17,084 nt of DNA from Pseudomonadota bacterium (lineage in GTDB: Bacteria; Pseudomonadota; Gammaproteobacteria; Competibacterales; Competibacteraceae). The position numbers and the translations under genes were made by a program. How positions within the stretch are numbered: position 1 is the stretch's first letter; every line of letters starts with the position of its first letter. Below the pieces are notes generated by a model. The model was not told where the DNA came from. It worked only from the letters and a program-made list of their open reading frames with translations, and did not search any database. The stretch is from assembly GCA_018262135.1 (NCBI GenBank), contig JAGTSD010000052.1, forward strand, positions 1-17,084, read 5' to 3'. Below are positions 7,759 to 14,895 of this stretch, one piece after another.

Positions 7759-7791
7759 CCGGCCAGCCATTCGGGAGGATGGTTGTCCGGC
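7758..7791 (+). other. Stem-loop between accC and prmA
   Basis: GCCGGCCAGCCAT (7758..7770) can pair with ATGGTTGTCCGGC (7779..7791) through 13 positions with one mismatch and one G-U pair, around an 8-base loop. It starts at the last base of the accC stop. No T-run follows, so it is not a standard intrinsic terminator; it may protect the accBC 3' end or reduce readthrough into prmA. Confidence 0.5.
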
Positions 7792-7837
7792 CACGGATGC
7801 GCTACGCTTGACCTTTGGTAAGGTAAGTGATTATCCC

Positions 7838-8899
7838 ATGAGCGACGACGCAATCGCCCCCTGGCTGCAACTGACTCTCGAAGCGATCGAACACCGTCCC
7901 GAGCAACTGGAAGACGCATTGTTGCAGGCCGGTGCGCTGGCAGTGACGCTGGAGGATGCCGGCGACCAGCCGGTGCTGGAGCCGGCCCCGGGCGAAATCC
8001 CGCTGTGGGCGCACACCCGCGTCACCGGCCTGTTCGATGCTCAGACCGACATCGAGGTGATCAAGGGGCTGTTGCGGCGCTTCCTGCACGCCTCCATCCT
8101 GCCAGCCTGTCGCCTGACCCCCCTGGAGGAGCGGGACTGGACGCGTGCCTGGATGGATCACTTTCACCCGATGCGCTTCGGCCAGCGGCTGTGGGTGTGC
8201 CCGAAGGGCCAGACTCCGCCCGAACCCGGGGCGGTCAACATTCGACTGGATCCGGGCCTGGCGTTCGGTACCGGCACCCATCCGACCACGGCGCTGTGTC
8301 TGGAATGGCTGGATAGCGCGAATCTGGCCGGGCAAACCGTTCTGGATTACGGCTGCGGTTCCGGGATTCTGGCCATCGCCGCCGCCAGGCTTGGCGCAAA
8401 GCGGGTCTGGGCGGTGGACATTGACCCGCAGGCGCTGCTGGCCAGCGACGACAACGCCGCTGAAAATGAGGTCGAGGACCGCATCGAACTGGCCAAACCC
8501 GCCGAGTTGCCGGAAAACCTGCGCGTGGACGTATTGCTGGCCAACATCCTGGCCGGTGTGCTCGTGCGACTGGCGGCGGCATTTGGCCGGCACGTCAGGC
8601 CGGGTGGCCGGCTCGTCCTGTCGGGCATTCTCGAATCGCACGCCGACGCCGTGCGGACGGCGTTCGACCGCGATTTCAGCTTTGGCCCGATCCGGCGGCG
8701 GGAAGACTGGGTGCTGCTCGAAGGCGTGCGGCGTAGCCACCGCCCTTTCCCCTGCGTAACCTCTGCCCCTGTTCCATGCGGATTGGCCCCTATACCTTTC
8801 TTACGCCCGTGTTCCTGGCGCCGATGGCTGGCGTCAGCGACCGGCCGTTCCGGTGTATGTGCCGGCGGTTGGGCGCGGGACTGGCGGTTTCGGAGATGA
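7838..8899 (+). CDS. prmA: Ribosomal protein L11 methyltransferase with probable stop-loss extension
   Basis: PrmA trimethylates ribosomal protein L11 using S-adenosylmethionine. The start at ATG 7838 gives PWLQLTLEA, matching the family start; the frame is open further upstream but without family similarity. The substrate-recognition half is followed by DPGLAFGTGTHPTT (138..151), the SAM motif VLDYGCGSGILAIAAA (168..183), VDIDPQAL (193..200) and ANILAG (235..240). The usual protein is about 293 residues, and similarity ends near Glu-Gly-Val-Arg-Arg (295..299). Here the frame runs on for 54 residues of low-complexity sequence and overlaps dusB by 124 bp. A TAG at 8734..8736 is one base out of frame, exactly where the family ends, so one missing base explains the extension (real mutation or assembly error). 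Confidence 0.95.
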   Translation: MSDDAIAPWLQLTLEAIEHRPEQLEDALLQAGALAVTLEDAGDQPVLEPAPGEIPLWAHTRVTGLFDAQTDIEVIKGLLRRFLHASILPACRLTPLEERDWTRAWMDHFHPMRFGQRLWVCPKGQTPPEPGAVNIRLDPGLAFGTGTHPTTALCLEWLDSANLAGQTVLDYGCGSGILAIAAARLGAKRVWAVDIDPQALLASDDNAAENEVEDRIELAKPAELPENLRVDVLLANILAGVLVRLAAAFGRHVRPGGRLVLSGILESHADAVRTAFDRDFSFGPIRRREDWVLLEGVRRSHRPFPCVTSAPVPCGLAPIPFLRPCSWRRWLASATGRSGVCAGGWARDWRFRR

Positions 8900-9762
8900 T
8901 CAGCGCCAATCCGCTGCTCTGGAACAGCAACAGGACCCGGCTGCGCCTGGATCACGCCGGCGAACCTGAACCGCGCGGCGTGCAGATTCTCGGCGCCGAC
9001 CCGCGTGCCATGGCCGAGGCTGCCCGCCTGAACGTCGAGCAGGGCGCGCAGATCATTGATATCAACATGGGCTGTCCGGCCAGGAAGGTCTGCGGGACGC
9101 TGGCCGGCGCGGCGCTGCTGCGCGACGAGGCGCTGGTCGGCTGCATTCTGGAGGCGGTGGTCGGGGCGGTCGCGGTCCCGGTGACGCTGAAAATTCGCAC
9201 CGGCTGGGACTTGAACCACCGCAATGGCGTCGCCATCGCCCGCATCGCCGAAGGGGCTGGCATTCGGGCCCTGACCGTCCATGGCCGCACTCGCGCCTGC
9301 GGGTACAGCGGGCCGGTGGATTACGCCAGCATCCGCGCCATCAGGCAGGCGGTTTCCATTCCTGTCATCGCCAACGGTGACATTGACGGTCCTGAAAAGG
9401 CGCGCTGGGTACTGGAACAGACCGGCGCCGACGCCGTGATGATCGGCCGCGCCGCCCGGGGCCAGCCCTGGATTTTCCGTGAAATCGCCCACTTGCTGGC
9501 TACCGGCGAACGACTGCCGCCACCGACCCCGATCGAAATCGGCGGGTGGGTCGCGGAACACCTGGACAGCCTGCACACATTTTACGGCCCGACCGCCGGG
9601 GTTCGCATCGCGCGCAAGCACCTGGCGTGGTACAGCCAGCCCTGGCGCGAGGGCGTTGCGTTCCGGGCGCGAGTGAACGCGGTCGAGCAGGCCCGCGAGC
9701 AACACAGACTGGCCCGCGCTTTCTTCGAGCGCCTGGCCCATGAGGAGCGTCTGGCCGCATGA
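8776..9762 (+). CDS. dusB: tRNA-dihydrouridine synthase B
   Basis: This 328-residue flavoenzyme reduces a uridine in the tRNA D-loop. It has the FMN-binding TIM barrel: [12 protein letters not shown] (15..26), VSEMISANP (38..46), [10 protein letters not shown] (96..105) with catalytic Cys100, LKIRTGW (138..144), [12 protein letters not shown] (168..179), IANGDI and [13 protein letters not shown], followed by the C-terminal helical domain (ARKHLAWY). Length and start match E. coli DusB. No clear Shine-Dalgarno precedes the ATG, and the start now lies inside the extended prmA frame, so translation may be coupled. Its TGA overlaps the fis ATG as ATGA. The dusB-fis pair is typical of Gammaproteobacteria. 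Confidence 0.97.
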   Translation: MRIGPYTFLTPVFLAPMAGVSDRPFRCMCRRLGAGLAVSEMISANPLLWNSNRTRLRLDHAGEPEPRGVQILGADPRAMAEAARLNVEQGAQIIDINMGCPARKVCGTLAGAALLRDEALVGCILEAVVGAVAVPVTLKIRTGWDLNHRNGVAIARIAEGAGIRALTVHGRTRACGYSGPVDYASIRAIRQAVSIPVIANGDIDGPEKARWVLEQTGADAVMIGRAARGQPWIFREIAHLLATGERLPPPTPIEIGGWVAEHLDSLHTFYGPTAGVRIARKHLAWYSQPWREGVAFRARVNAVEQAREQHRLARAFFERLAHEERLAA

Positions 9763-10028
9763 GCAACCAAAAATCCGAACCCCCGGTCGATCTGCTGCCC
9801 GCCACACCGCTAAGTCACCACGTTGCCGAAACTCTGCGCATCTATTTTCACAACCTCGGCGGCCAGGCGCCCAGCAATCTGTACGATCTGGTGCTGCGCG
9901 AGGTGGAGCCGCCCCTGCTGGACATCGTGATGAAGTTCACCCGTGGCAACCAGACCAGGGCGGCCATCATTCTTGGCCTCAACCGTGGCACGCTGCGCAA
10001 GAAACTCCGGCAATATGGCCTGGGTTGA
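9759..10028 (+). CDS. fis: DNA-binding protein Fis
   Basis: At 89 residues (98 in E. coli), this is a nucleoid-associated protein that bends DNA and regulates rRNA and recombination genes as a dimer. The C-terminal helix-turn-helix is almost identical to the family: [20 protein letters not shown] (61..80) then KKLRQYGLG. The preceding dimerisation helices are seen as [17 protein letters not shown] (41..57). The N-terminal arm is variable and rich in Pro. Translation is probably coupled to dusB through the ATGA overlap, so its level follows dusB mRNA. The arrangement strongly supports a gammaproteobacterial origin. Confidence 0.97.
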   Translation: MSNQKSEPPVDLLPATPLSHHVAETLRIYFHNLGGQAPSNLYDLVLREVEPPLLDIVMKFTRGNQTRAAIILGLNRGTLRKKLRQYGLG

Positions 10029-10057
10029 ACCAGCGCAAGAGGGTCATTAACACCATC

Positions 10058-10717
10058 ATGAGTCTGGCGATTTTCGATCTCGACAACACGCTGTTGGGCG
10101 GTGACAGCGATTATCTGTGGGGCCGGTTTCTGGTCGAGCAGGGTCTGGTGGATGGTGACTATTACGAGCGCGAGAACCAGCGCTTCTACGATCAGTACCA
10201 TGCTGGCAGACTGGACATCCATGAATTTCTGGCGTTCATGCTGCGGCCCCTCGCGGAAAATCCGCTGGCCGAACTCCTGCAATGGCGGGCGCGATTCATG
10301 GCGGAGAAAATCCAGCCGATCCTGTTGCCCAAGGCGACGGAATTGCTGGACCAGCACCGCGCGGCTGGCGATACCCTGCTGATCATCACCGCCACCAACC
10401 GCTTTATCACCGAACCCATCGCCGAACTGCTGGACGTTCCGCATCTGCTGGCGACCGAACCGGAGTTCGCCGATGGGCGCTACACCGGCCGCTCGCGCGG
10501 CATCCCCTGTTTCCAGCACGGTAAGGTGGAGCGATTGAGCGAATGGCTGGACGTGACTGGCCACAAACTTGCCGATAGCTGGTTCTACAGCGATTCCCAC
10601 AACGACCTGCCGCTGCTCGACCAGGTTACCTATCCGGTAGCGGTGGATCCCGATGCCATCCTGGCCGAACACGCCCGGCAGCGCGGCTGGCCGATCATCA
10701 GCCTGCGCGGGGACTGA
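10058..10717 (+). CDS. HAD-IB family phosphatase (phosphoserine phosphatase-like)
   Basis: This 219-residue protein has the four haloacid-dehalogenase motifs: FDLDNTLL (6..13) with nucleophile Asp7 and acid Asp9, ITATN (110..114) with Thr111, Lys156 in QHGKVERL, and YSDSHNDLPLL (177..187) with Asp179 and Asp183. The helical cap between motifs I and II is of subclass IB, shared with phosphoserine phosphatase and related hydrolases; the true substrate cannot be read from the sequence. It begins 29 bases after fis and may be part of the same transcript. The frame is open upstream, but only from ATG 10058 does it look like the family. serA and serC lie elsewhere in this window, so a serine role is possible but unproven. 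Confidence 0.9.
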   Translation: MSLAIFDLDNTLLGGDSDYLWGRFLVEQGLVDGDYYERENQRFYDQYHAGRLDIHEFLAFMLRPLAENPLAELLQWRARFMAEKIQPILLPKATELLDQHRAAGDTLLIITATNRFITEPIAELLDVPHLLATEPEFADGRYTGRSRGIPCFQHGKVERLSEWLDVTGHKLADSWFYSDSHNDLPLLDQVTYPVAVDPDAILAEHARQRGWPIISLRGD

Positions 10718-10786
10718 GGGCGTTATAAAAGCGCTCTATCCTCCTCCGAACTCGCTTTACTTTTACCTGCCCCTTTGGAAACGCCC

Positions 10787-11863
10787 ATGTCTTCGAATCT
10801 GCTCAACAATCTCAATGTCGCCGCCTACGAGGTACTGCCCACTCCCGAGGAGATCAAGCGGCAACTGCCGATAACGCCGACCGCTGAAGCCACCGTGCTT
10901 GCTGCCCGCCAGACCGTGCGAGACATCCTCGACCATCGGGATCACCGGGTCTTCGTGGTGGTGGGTCCCTGTTCCATTCACGATGTGGCGGCGGCCTGCG
11001 ACTACGCGCGGCGGTTGCGCGCCCTGGCTGACGAGGTGAGCGATACCCTGGTTCTGATCATGCGGGTGTATTTCGAGAAACCCCGGACCACGGTCGGCTG
11101 GAAGGGCCTGATCAACGATCCTCATCTGGACGACTCCTTCGATATCGCCGAGGGTTTGCGGATCGCCCGCGCCCTGTTGCTGGAAATCGCCGAACTGGGC
11201 CTGCCCACCGGCACCGAGGCGCTGGATCCGCTCTGCCCGCAATACCTGGACGATCTGCTGGCCTGGACCGCCATCGGCGCCCGTACCACCGAATCGCAGA
11301 CCCACCGGGAAATGGCCAGCGGCCTGTCCACCCCGGTCGGCTTCAAGAACGGCACCAACGGCAGCCTGGAAGTAGCGATCAACGCCCTGCAGTCCGCCTC
11401 CCGTCCGCACAGCTTCCTGGGCATCAACGCAAACGGCCAGTCGGCGGTGGTCCGCACCACGGGCAACCACTACGGTCATGTGGTGCTGCGCGGCGGTTCC
11501 GAAGGTCCCAACTACGACACCGTGACCATCGCCCTGTGCGAGAAGGAACTGACCAAAAACAAGTTGCCGCCCAACATCGTGGTGGATTGCAGCCACGCCA
11601 ACGCCCGCAAGGACCCGGCCTTGCAGCCGCTGGTGCTGAACGACTGCGTGCATCAGATTCTGGAAGGCAATCGTTCCATCGTGGGCTTCATGATCGAGAG
11701 CAACCTGGCCTGGGGCAATCAGGCGATTCCTGCTGACCGCTCGCAACTGAAATACGGTGTTTCGATCACCGACGCCTGTGTGGACTGGGCAACGACCGAA
11801 CAGATGCTGCGCGAGGCGCGGGCCAAGCTGAAGGAGGCGTTGCCGGGCCGCTTTGGGGGATGA
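10787..11863 (+). CDS. aroG: Class I 3-deoxy-7-phosphoheptulonate (DAHP) synthase
   Basis: At 358 residues it matches the AroF/G/H type that joins phosphoenolpyruvate and erythrose 4-phosphate in the first step of aromatic amino-acid synthesis. Clear blocks are VVVGPCSIHDV, MRVYFEKPRTTVGWKGLIND, GARTTESQTHRE, GFKNGTNG, VVDCSHANA, and YGVSITDAC near the end. These hold the conserved active-site Arg, Lys and metal-binding Cys, His and Asp of the family. I chose ATG 10787, preceded by GGA seven bases upstream; a TTG at 10775 in the same frame is less likely. Which aromatic amino acid inhibits it (AroF, AroG or AroH type) cannot be decided here, so the symbol is by general similarity. It ends 24 bases from the convergent VWA gene. 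Confidence 0.93.
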   Translation: MSSNLLNNLNVAAYEVLPTPEEIKRQLPITPTAEATVLAARQTVRDILDHRDHRVFVVVGPCSIHDVAAACDYARRLRALADEVSDTLVLIMRVYFEKPRTTVGWKGLINDPHLDDSFDIAEGLRIARALLLEIAELGLPTGTEALDPLCPQYLDDLLAWTAIGARTTESQTHREMASGLSTPVGFKNGTNGSLEVAINALQSASRPHSFLGINANGQSAVVRTTGNHYGHVVLRGGSEGPNYDTVTIALCEKELTKNKLPPNIVVDCSHANARKDPALQPLVLNDCVHQILEGNRSIVGFMIESNLAWGNQAIPADRSQLKYGVSITDACVDWATTEQMLREARAKLKEALPGRFGG

Positions 11864-11887
11864 TCGGGATTTGGCGGAATGCCGGGA

Positions 11888-13090
11888 TCAGGCGGAGCCC
11901 GACCGTTCGCCGCCCGCCGTGACAATGCCGCGCGCCGCCGCCCATTGCGTCAGGTCGCGCCGCTCGATGGCGGCGGCCATCAGTTCGGGGAACTGGTCCG
12001 GCGTGCAGGCGAAGGCCGGCGCGCCCATTCCGGCCAGCGCGCCGGCAATGCCGCGATCGTAGGCGGGCGCGCCCTGGTCGGACAGCGCCAGCAGCGCAAT
12101 CAGTTGAACCCCGGAACCGACCAGGCTGGCGGCCCGCTTGAGCAGTCGCTGGCGATCGCCGCCTTCGTACAGGTCGCTGACGAGCACCAGAATGGTGTCG
12201 TGGGGCGCGCGCACCAGTCCCTGACAATAGCTCAGCGCCCGGGCGATGTCGGTACCGCCGCCCAGTTGGGTGCCGAACAGCACCTCGACCGGATCGGCGA
12301 GTTGGTCGGTCAAATCCACCACAGCGGTGTCAAATACCACCAGCGAGGTGCGCACCGCGCGGATCGAGGCCATAACCGCCGCCATGATGCCGGAATACAC
12401 CACCGAGGCGGCCATCGAACCGCTTTGATCCACGCACAGGATGATGTCGCGCAACGCGGTGGCGCGCCGGCCAAAACCGATGCGGGTGGCCGGGATGACG
12501 GTGCGATAGGCGGGCTGGTAGTGACGCAGGTTGGCGCGGATCGTGCGATGCCAGTCAATCTCGCGGTGACGCGGGTGGCGGTTGCGGGTGGAACGGTTCA
12601 GACTGCCGATGATCGCCTGACGCAGGGGATTGGCGAGCCTGCGCTCCAGTTCGGCGACCACCTGGCGCACTACCCGCCGGGCGGTTTCCCGAACCCTGGC
12701 TGGCATGACGCCATTCAACGCCAGCAGAGTAGCGACCAGATGCACGTCCGGCTCGACCGCTTCCAGCAGTTCCGGTTCCAGCAGCAGGCGCCGCAAGCCG
12801 TAGCGGTCCAGGGCGTCCTGTTGCAGCACCCGCACCACCGGGGTCGGGAAGTAGCGGCGAATGTCGCCCAGCCAGCGAGCGACCCGCGGCGCGGATCCGC
12901 CAAGACCGCCGGAACGGTCCTCGTCGTAGAGATGTTCCAGGCAGCGGTCCATGCCCAGATCGGCCGCAGCCAGCGAACAGCCGACGCCATCCGCCGCGCC
13001 GCCGCCGAGAATCAGCCGCCAGCGGCGCTGGCGTTCGGGGGCGGACAACGATTCGGTAGTGGAACCGGCGTCGGGGGGTATGGCGTTCAT
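11888..13090 (-). CDS. VWA domain protein, YehP-like
   Basis: This 400-residue protein has a helical N-terminal half, with the basic segment RNRHPRHREIDWHRTIRANL, followed by a von Willebrand A domain. Counting from ATG 13090, the MIDAS metal site is DQSGSM (221..226), with GGGTD (277..281) and VSDLYEGGD (304..312) completing it. In other bacteria, similar proteins are encoded with MoxR-type AAA ATPases and SWIM zinc-finger proteins (as E. coli yehP with yehL and yehQ) and are thought to act with the ATPase as a chaperone-like machine. Neither partner is in this window: the gene stands alone, convergent with aroG and divergent from a NUDIX gene. The frame is open up to a TTG at 13126, but neither start has a clear Shine-Dalgarno. 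Domain call is firm; function is unknown. Confidence 0.85.
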   Translation of the reverse strand: MNAIPPDAGSTTESLSAPERQRRWRLILGGGAADGVGCSLAAADLGMDRCLEHLYDEDRSGGLGGSAPRVARWLGDIRRYFPTPVVRVLQQDALDRYGLRRLLLEPELLEAVEPDVHLVATLLALNGVMPARVRETARRVVRQVVAELERRLANPLRQAIIGSLNRSTRNRHPRHREIDWHRTIRANLRHYQPAYRTVIPATRIGFGRRATALRDIILCVDQSGSMAASVVYSGIMAAVMASIRAVRTSLVVFDTAVVDLTDQLADPVEVLFGTQLGGGTDIARALSYCQGLVRAPHDTILVLVSDLYEGGDRQRLLKRAASLVGSGVQLIALLALSDQGAPAYDRGIAGALAGMGAPAFACTPDQFPELMAAAIERRDLTQWAAARGIVTAGGERSGSA

Positions 13091-13152
13091 GCGGAAAATG
13101 GTCAAATAATTCCCGGCCAGAATCAAGAACCCGTTCGGTAAGGATCTCGTTG

Positions 13153-13719
13153 ATGAAATTCTGTAGCCTGTGTGGGGCTCCTGTAACCCTGCGTATCCCT
13201 GCTGGCGATAATTTGCCCCGCTATGTCTGCGATGCCTGCGAAGCCATTCATTATCAGAACCCGAAAATCGTCGCCGGCTGCATCCCCGAATGGCAAAGCC
13301 GCATTCTGTTGTGCCGGCGCGCCATCGAGCCGCGCTACGGTTTGTGGACCTTGCCGGCCGGTTTCATGGAGAACGGGGAATCGGCGGTCGCGGCGGCGAT
13401 GCGCGAGGCGCGGGAGGAAGCCAACGCCGTGGTCGAAAATCCGATGCTGTACGGCTTATACTCGTTGCTGCACGTCAGTCAGGTGTATTTAATGTTCCGC
13501 GGCCAGCTCAGGGATGGCGCCGCCAGCCCGGGCGCGGAAAGCCTGGAGGTGGGACTGTTCGCCGAGGAAGAAATCCCCTGGGAACAGCTCGCCTTCACGG
13601 TGGTGCGGGAAACGTTGCGCCAATATTTCGCCGAGCGCCGGACTGGCGTGTTCAACCTGCATGTCGGCGATATCATCCGTGAGTCCGATGACCGGTTCCG
13701 CGTCCATCATTATTACTGA
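13153..13719 (+). CDS. Zinc-ribbon NUDIX hydrolase
   Basis: This 188-residue protein begins with a zinc ribbon (Cys4, Cys7, Cys26, Cys29) followed by a NUDIX domain. The NUDIX box runs from Gly70 (GFMENGE) through MREAREEANA (83..92), matching Gx5Ex7REUxEE; the usual Gly after EE is replaced (EEANA), which I recall as normal for this subgroup. NUDIX enzymes cleave nucleoside diphosphates linked to another group; zinc-ribbon members include NADH and ADP-ribose pyrophosphatases, but the substrate here is unknown. ATG 13153 has AAGGA eight bases upstream; the TTG just before it is in frame but less likely. The gene is divergent from the VWA gene, with 62 bases between the starts. Confidence 0.92.
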   Translation: MKFCSLCGAPVTLRIPAGDNLPRYVCDACEAIHYQNPKIVAGCIPEWQSRILLCRRAIEPRYGLWTLPAGFMENGESAVAAAMREAREEANAVVENPMLYGLYSLLHVSQVYLMFRGQLRDGAASPGAESLEVGLFAEEEIPWEQLAFTVVRETLRQYFAERRTGVFNLHVGDIIRESDDRFRVHHYY

Positions 13720-13750
13720 TCCGCTGGCAGTCGTTCGCGCGCGCGTGGTG

Positions 13751-13756
13751 TATATT
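13751..13756 (+). promoter_or_regulatory. Possible -10 element upstream of the 66-residue protein
   Basis: TATATT (13751..13756; 5 of 6 to TATAAT) lies 54 bases before the ATG at 13810, in the gap after the NUDIX gene. No good -35 at proper spacing is seen. Confidence 0.25.
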
Positions 13757-13809
13757 GAACAAGCGAAACTATCGCCAACCCTCAATCCGAAAACTGCAAG
13801 AGAGTAGCC

Positions 13810-14010
13810 ATGAAACCTTATCTCATCGTGGTGGAAGACCCGGGTTCCGACAAATTGCTTAACGTCGCGCTCGTCCTGGCGAAAACCGAACAGCAGGCGG
13901 AAACGAAGGCTAGGGAACTGTTTCCTGGACTGCCCGAGCAGGATTTTTGCGTCTACGACGTCCATGAGGTCAGCCGCGACTTTCCCGACGGCTGGACCTA
14001 TCAGGACTGA
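13810..14010 (+). CDS. Small protein of unknown function (66 residues)
   Basis: I do not recognise a family. The protein begins MKPYLIVVEDPGSDKLLNVALVLAKTEQQAE and ends DFPDGWTYQD; it is acidic, with an alternating start (probable beta strand), a helix about 24..36 and a second strand around FCVYDVHEVS, so a small alpha/beta fold is likely. It has no signal peptide or membrane segment. Coding is supported by a sensible composition and AAGAGAG about 7 bases before the ATG. It lies 90 bases after the NUDIX gene and 44 bases before the coiled-coil gene, all on the same strand. Confidence 0.7.
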   Translation: MKPYLIVVEDPGSDKLLNVALVLAKTEQQAETKARELFPGLPEQDFCVYDVHEVSRDFPDGWTYQD

Positions 14011-14054
14011 ACGCAGAGCCGAACCGCCGAGCAGTTCCCATCGGAGATTTTGCC

Positions 14055-14843
14055 TTGCCGGCCCTGGAGACGCTTCGTGTGGAAACCGATAGCATGCAAA
14101 CCCAAGGCGATGTAACCCTGTCCTACGGGTTTAAGGAAGAAGCACTCATCGCGGAAACCTGGAGCGCCCAGGATCGCGCTGCTCACGAGCAGGGGGTGCG
14201 AGAGATCCTGGATCGAATCGTCGGATTGCGCCAGAACCTGGAACCATTGCGCGCCCGGACCGATACGCTCTGGGAACGATTCAGCACCCTGGCGCTGGAG
14301 CGGGTTCTGTCCGGGCAACTGCGCGAGTTTCTCGACGCCCTTGACCTGGAATTGCATGAACTGGATCAGCAGTTGGTGGGGACCGACTGCGAGATCGATC
14401 GCCTGCGGACAGGCGTGCGGGAACGGCAGCGGGTATTGGAGGAGAAAATGGCAGTGCTGGAGCCACTGGCGCACCGGACCACCACCCAGAGCCACATCAG
14501 CATGATGCTGTCCCGGGTGGAAGGGTTGGAAGCATCGCTGCTGGACAAAAAGGATCTGGCGCCGGATGAAAGCGAGAGGCATGACCAGCGCGATGCCACG
14601 TTGCCTGGCGACCTGCTGTATGTGCGCGTTCGCCTGCTGACAACCCGCATCGCCATCATCGCCTCCAATCGCAGCAAGCATCTGAGCGAACTCAGTGCTG
14701 GTCTGGCCGCATTGCTGCCCGACGTCGAGCGGGTCAAGGCCGACATGGCCACGCTGCTGACCCGTGCCGATTGCATCCGGGATTTATCCCGCTACTGGCT
14801 GGCGTATCTCGATATTACGCAGGGAGCGCGGAGCGGGGAGTAA
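14055..14843 (+). CDS. Coiled-coil protein of unknown function
   Basis: The 262-residue frame starts at TTG 14055, which has GGAG eight bases upstream; ATG 14094 (MQTQGDVTLSYGF) is a plausible alternative with a weaker site, giving 249 residues. No known domain is recognised. The middle is helical with heptad-like Leu and charged residues, notably about 46..72 and 90..140 (LDALDLELHELDQQL, then RQRVLEEKMAVLEPL), suggesting a coiled coil. It has no signal peptide or clear membrane segment, so it is probably cytoplasmic. It is on the same strand as, and 44 bases from, the 66-residue gene, so the two may be co-transcribed. A hairpin follows its stop. Confidence 0.75.
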   Translation: MPALETLRVETDSMQTQGDVTLSYGFKEEALIAETWSAQDRAAHEQGVREILDRIVGLRQNLEPLRARTDTLWERFSTLALERVLSGQLREFLDALDLELHELDQQLVGTDCEIDRLRTGVRERQRVLEEKMAVLEPLAHRTTTQSHISMMLSRVEGLEASLLDKKDLAPDESERHDQRDATLPGDLLYVRVRLLTTRIAIIASNRSKHLSELSAGLAALLPDVERVKADMATLLTRADCIRDLSRYWLAYLDITQGARSGE

Positions 14844-14849
14844 GGCATC

Positions 14850-14872
14850 GGGGGACAGAAAAATCGTCCCCC
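14850..14872. other. Perfect hairpin between convergent genes
   Basis: GGGGGAC (14850..14856) pairs perfectly with GTCCCCC (14866..14872) around the 9-base loop AGAAAAATC. It lies 6 bases after the stop of the coiled-coil gene and 23 bases from the serA stop, which comes from the other strand. No T-run follows on either strand, so it is either an atypical bidirectional terminator or a small repeated palindrome. Confidence 0.5.
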
Positions 14873-14895
14873 AGATCTCTGGACGGTTGCTCCTC

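Noticed and set aside
7084..8740. Long minus-strand frames opposite accC and prmA
   Set aside because: Both opposite genes have clear conserved motifs and the antisense products look like GC-rich shadow translation.
10724..10729. TATAAA before the DAHP synthase gene as a promoter
   Set aside because: No -35 sequence at 16 to 18 bases upstream and no extended -10; kept out as unsupported.
11879..13141. 420-codon plus-strand frame opposite the VWA gene
   Set aside because: The minus strand has an intact MIDAS motif; the plus translation is Gln/Gly/His-rich with no domain.
13731..13745. Alternating CG run (CGCGCGCG) as a Z-DNA signal
   Set aside because: Too short, and expected by chance in GC-rich DNA.
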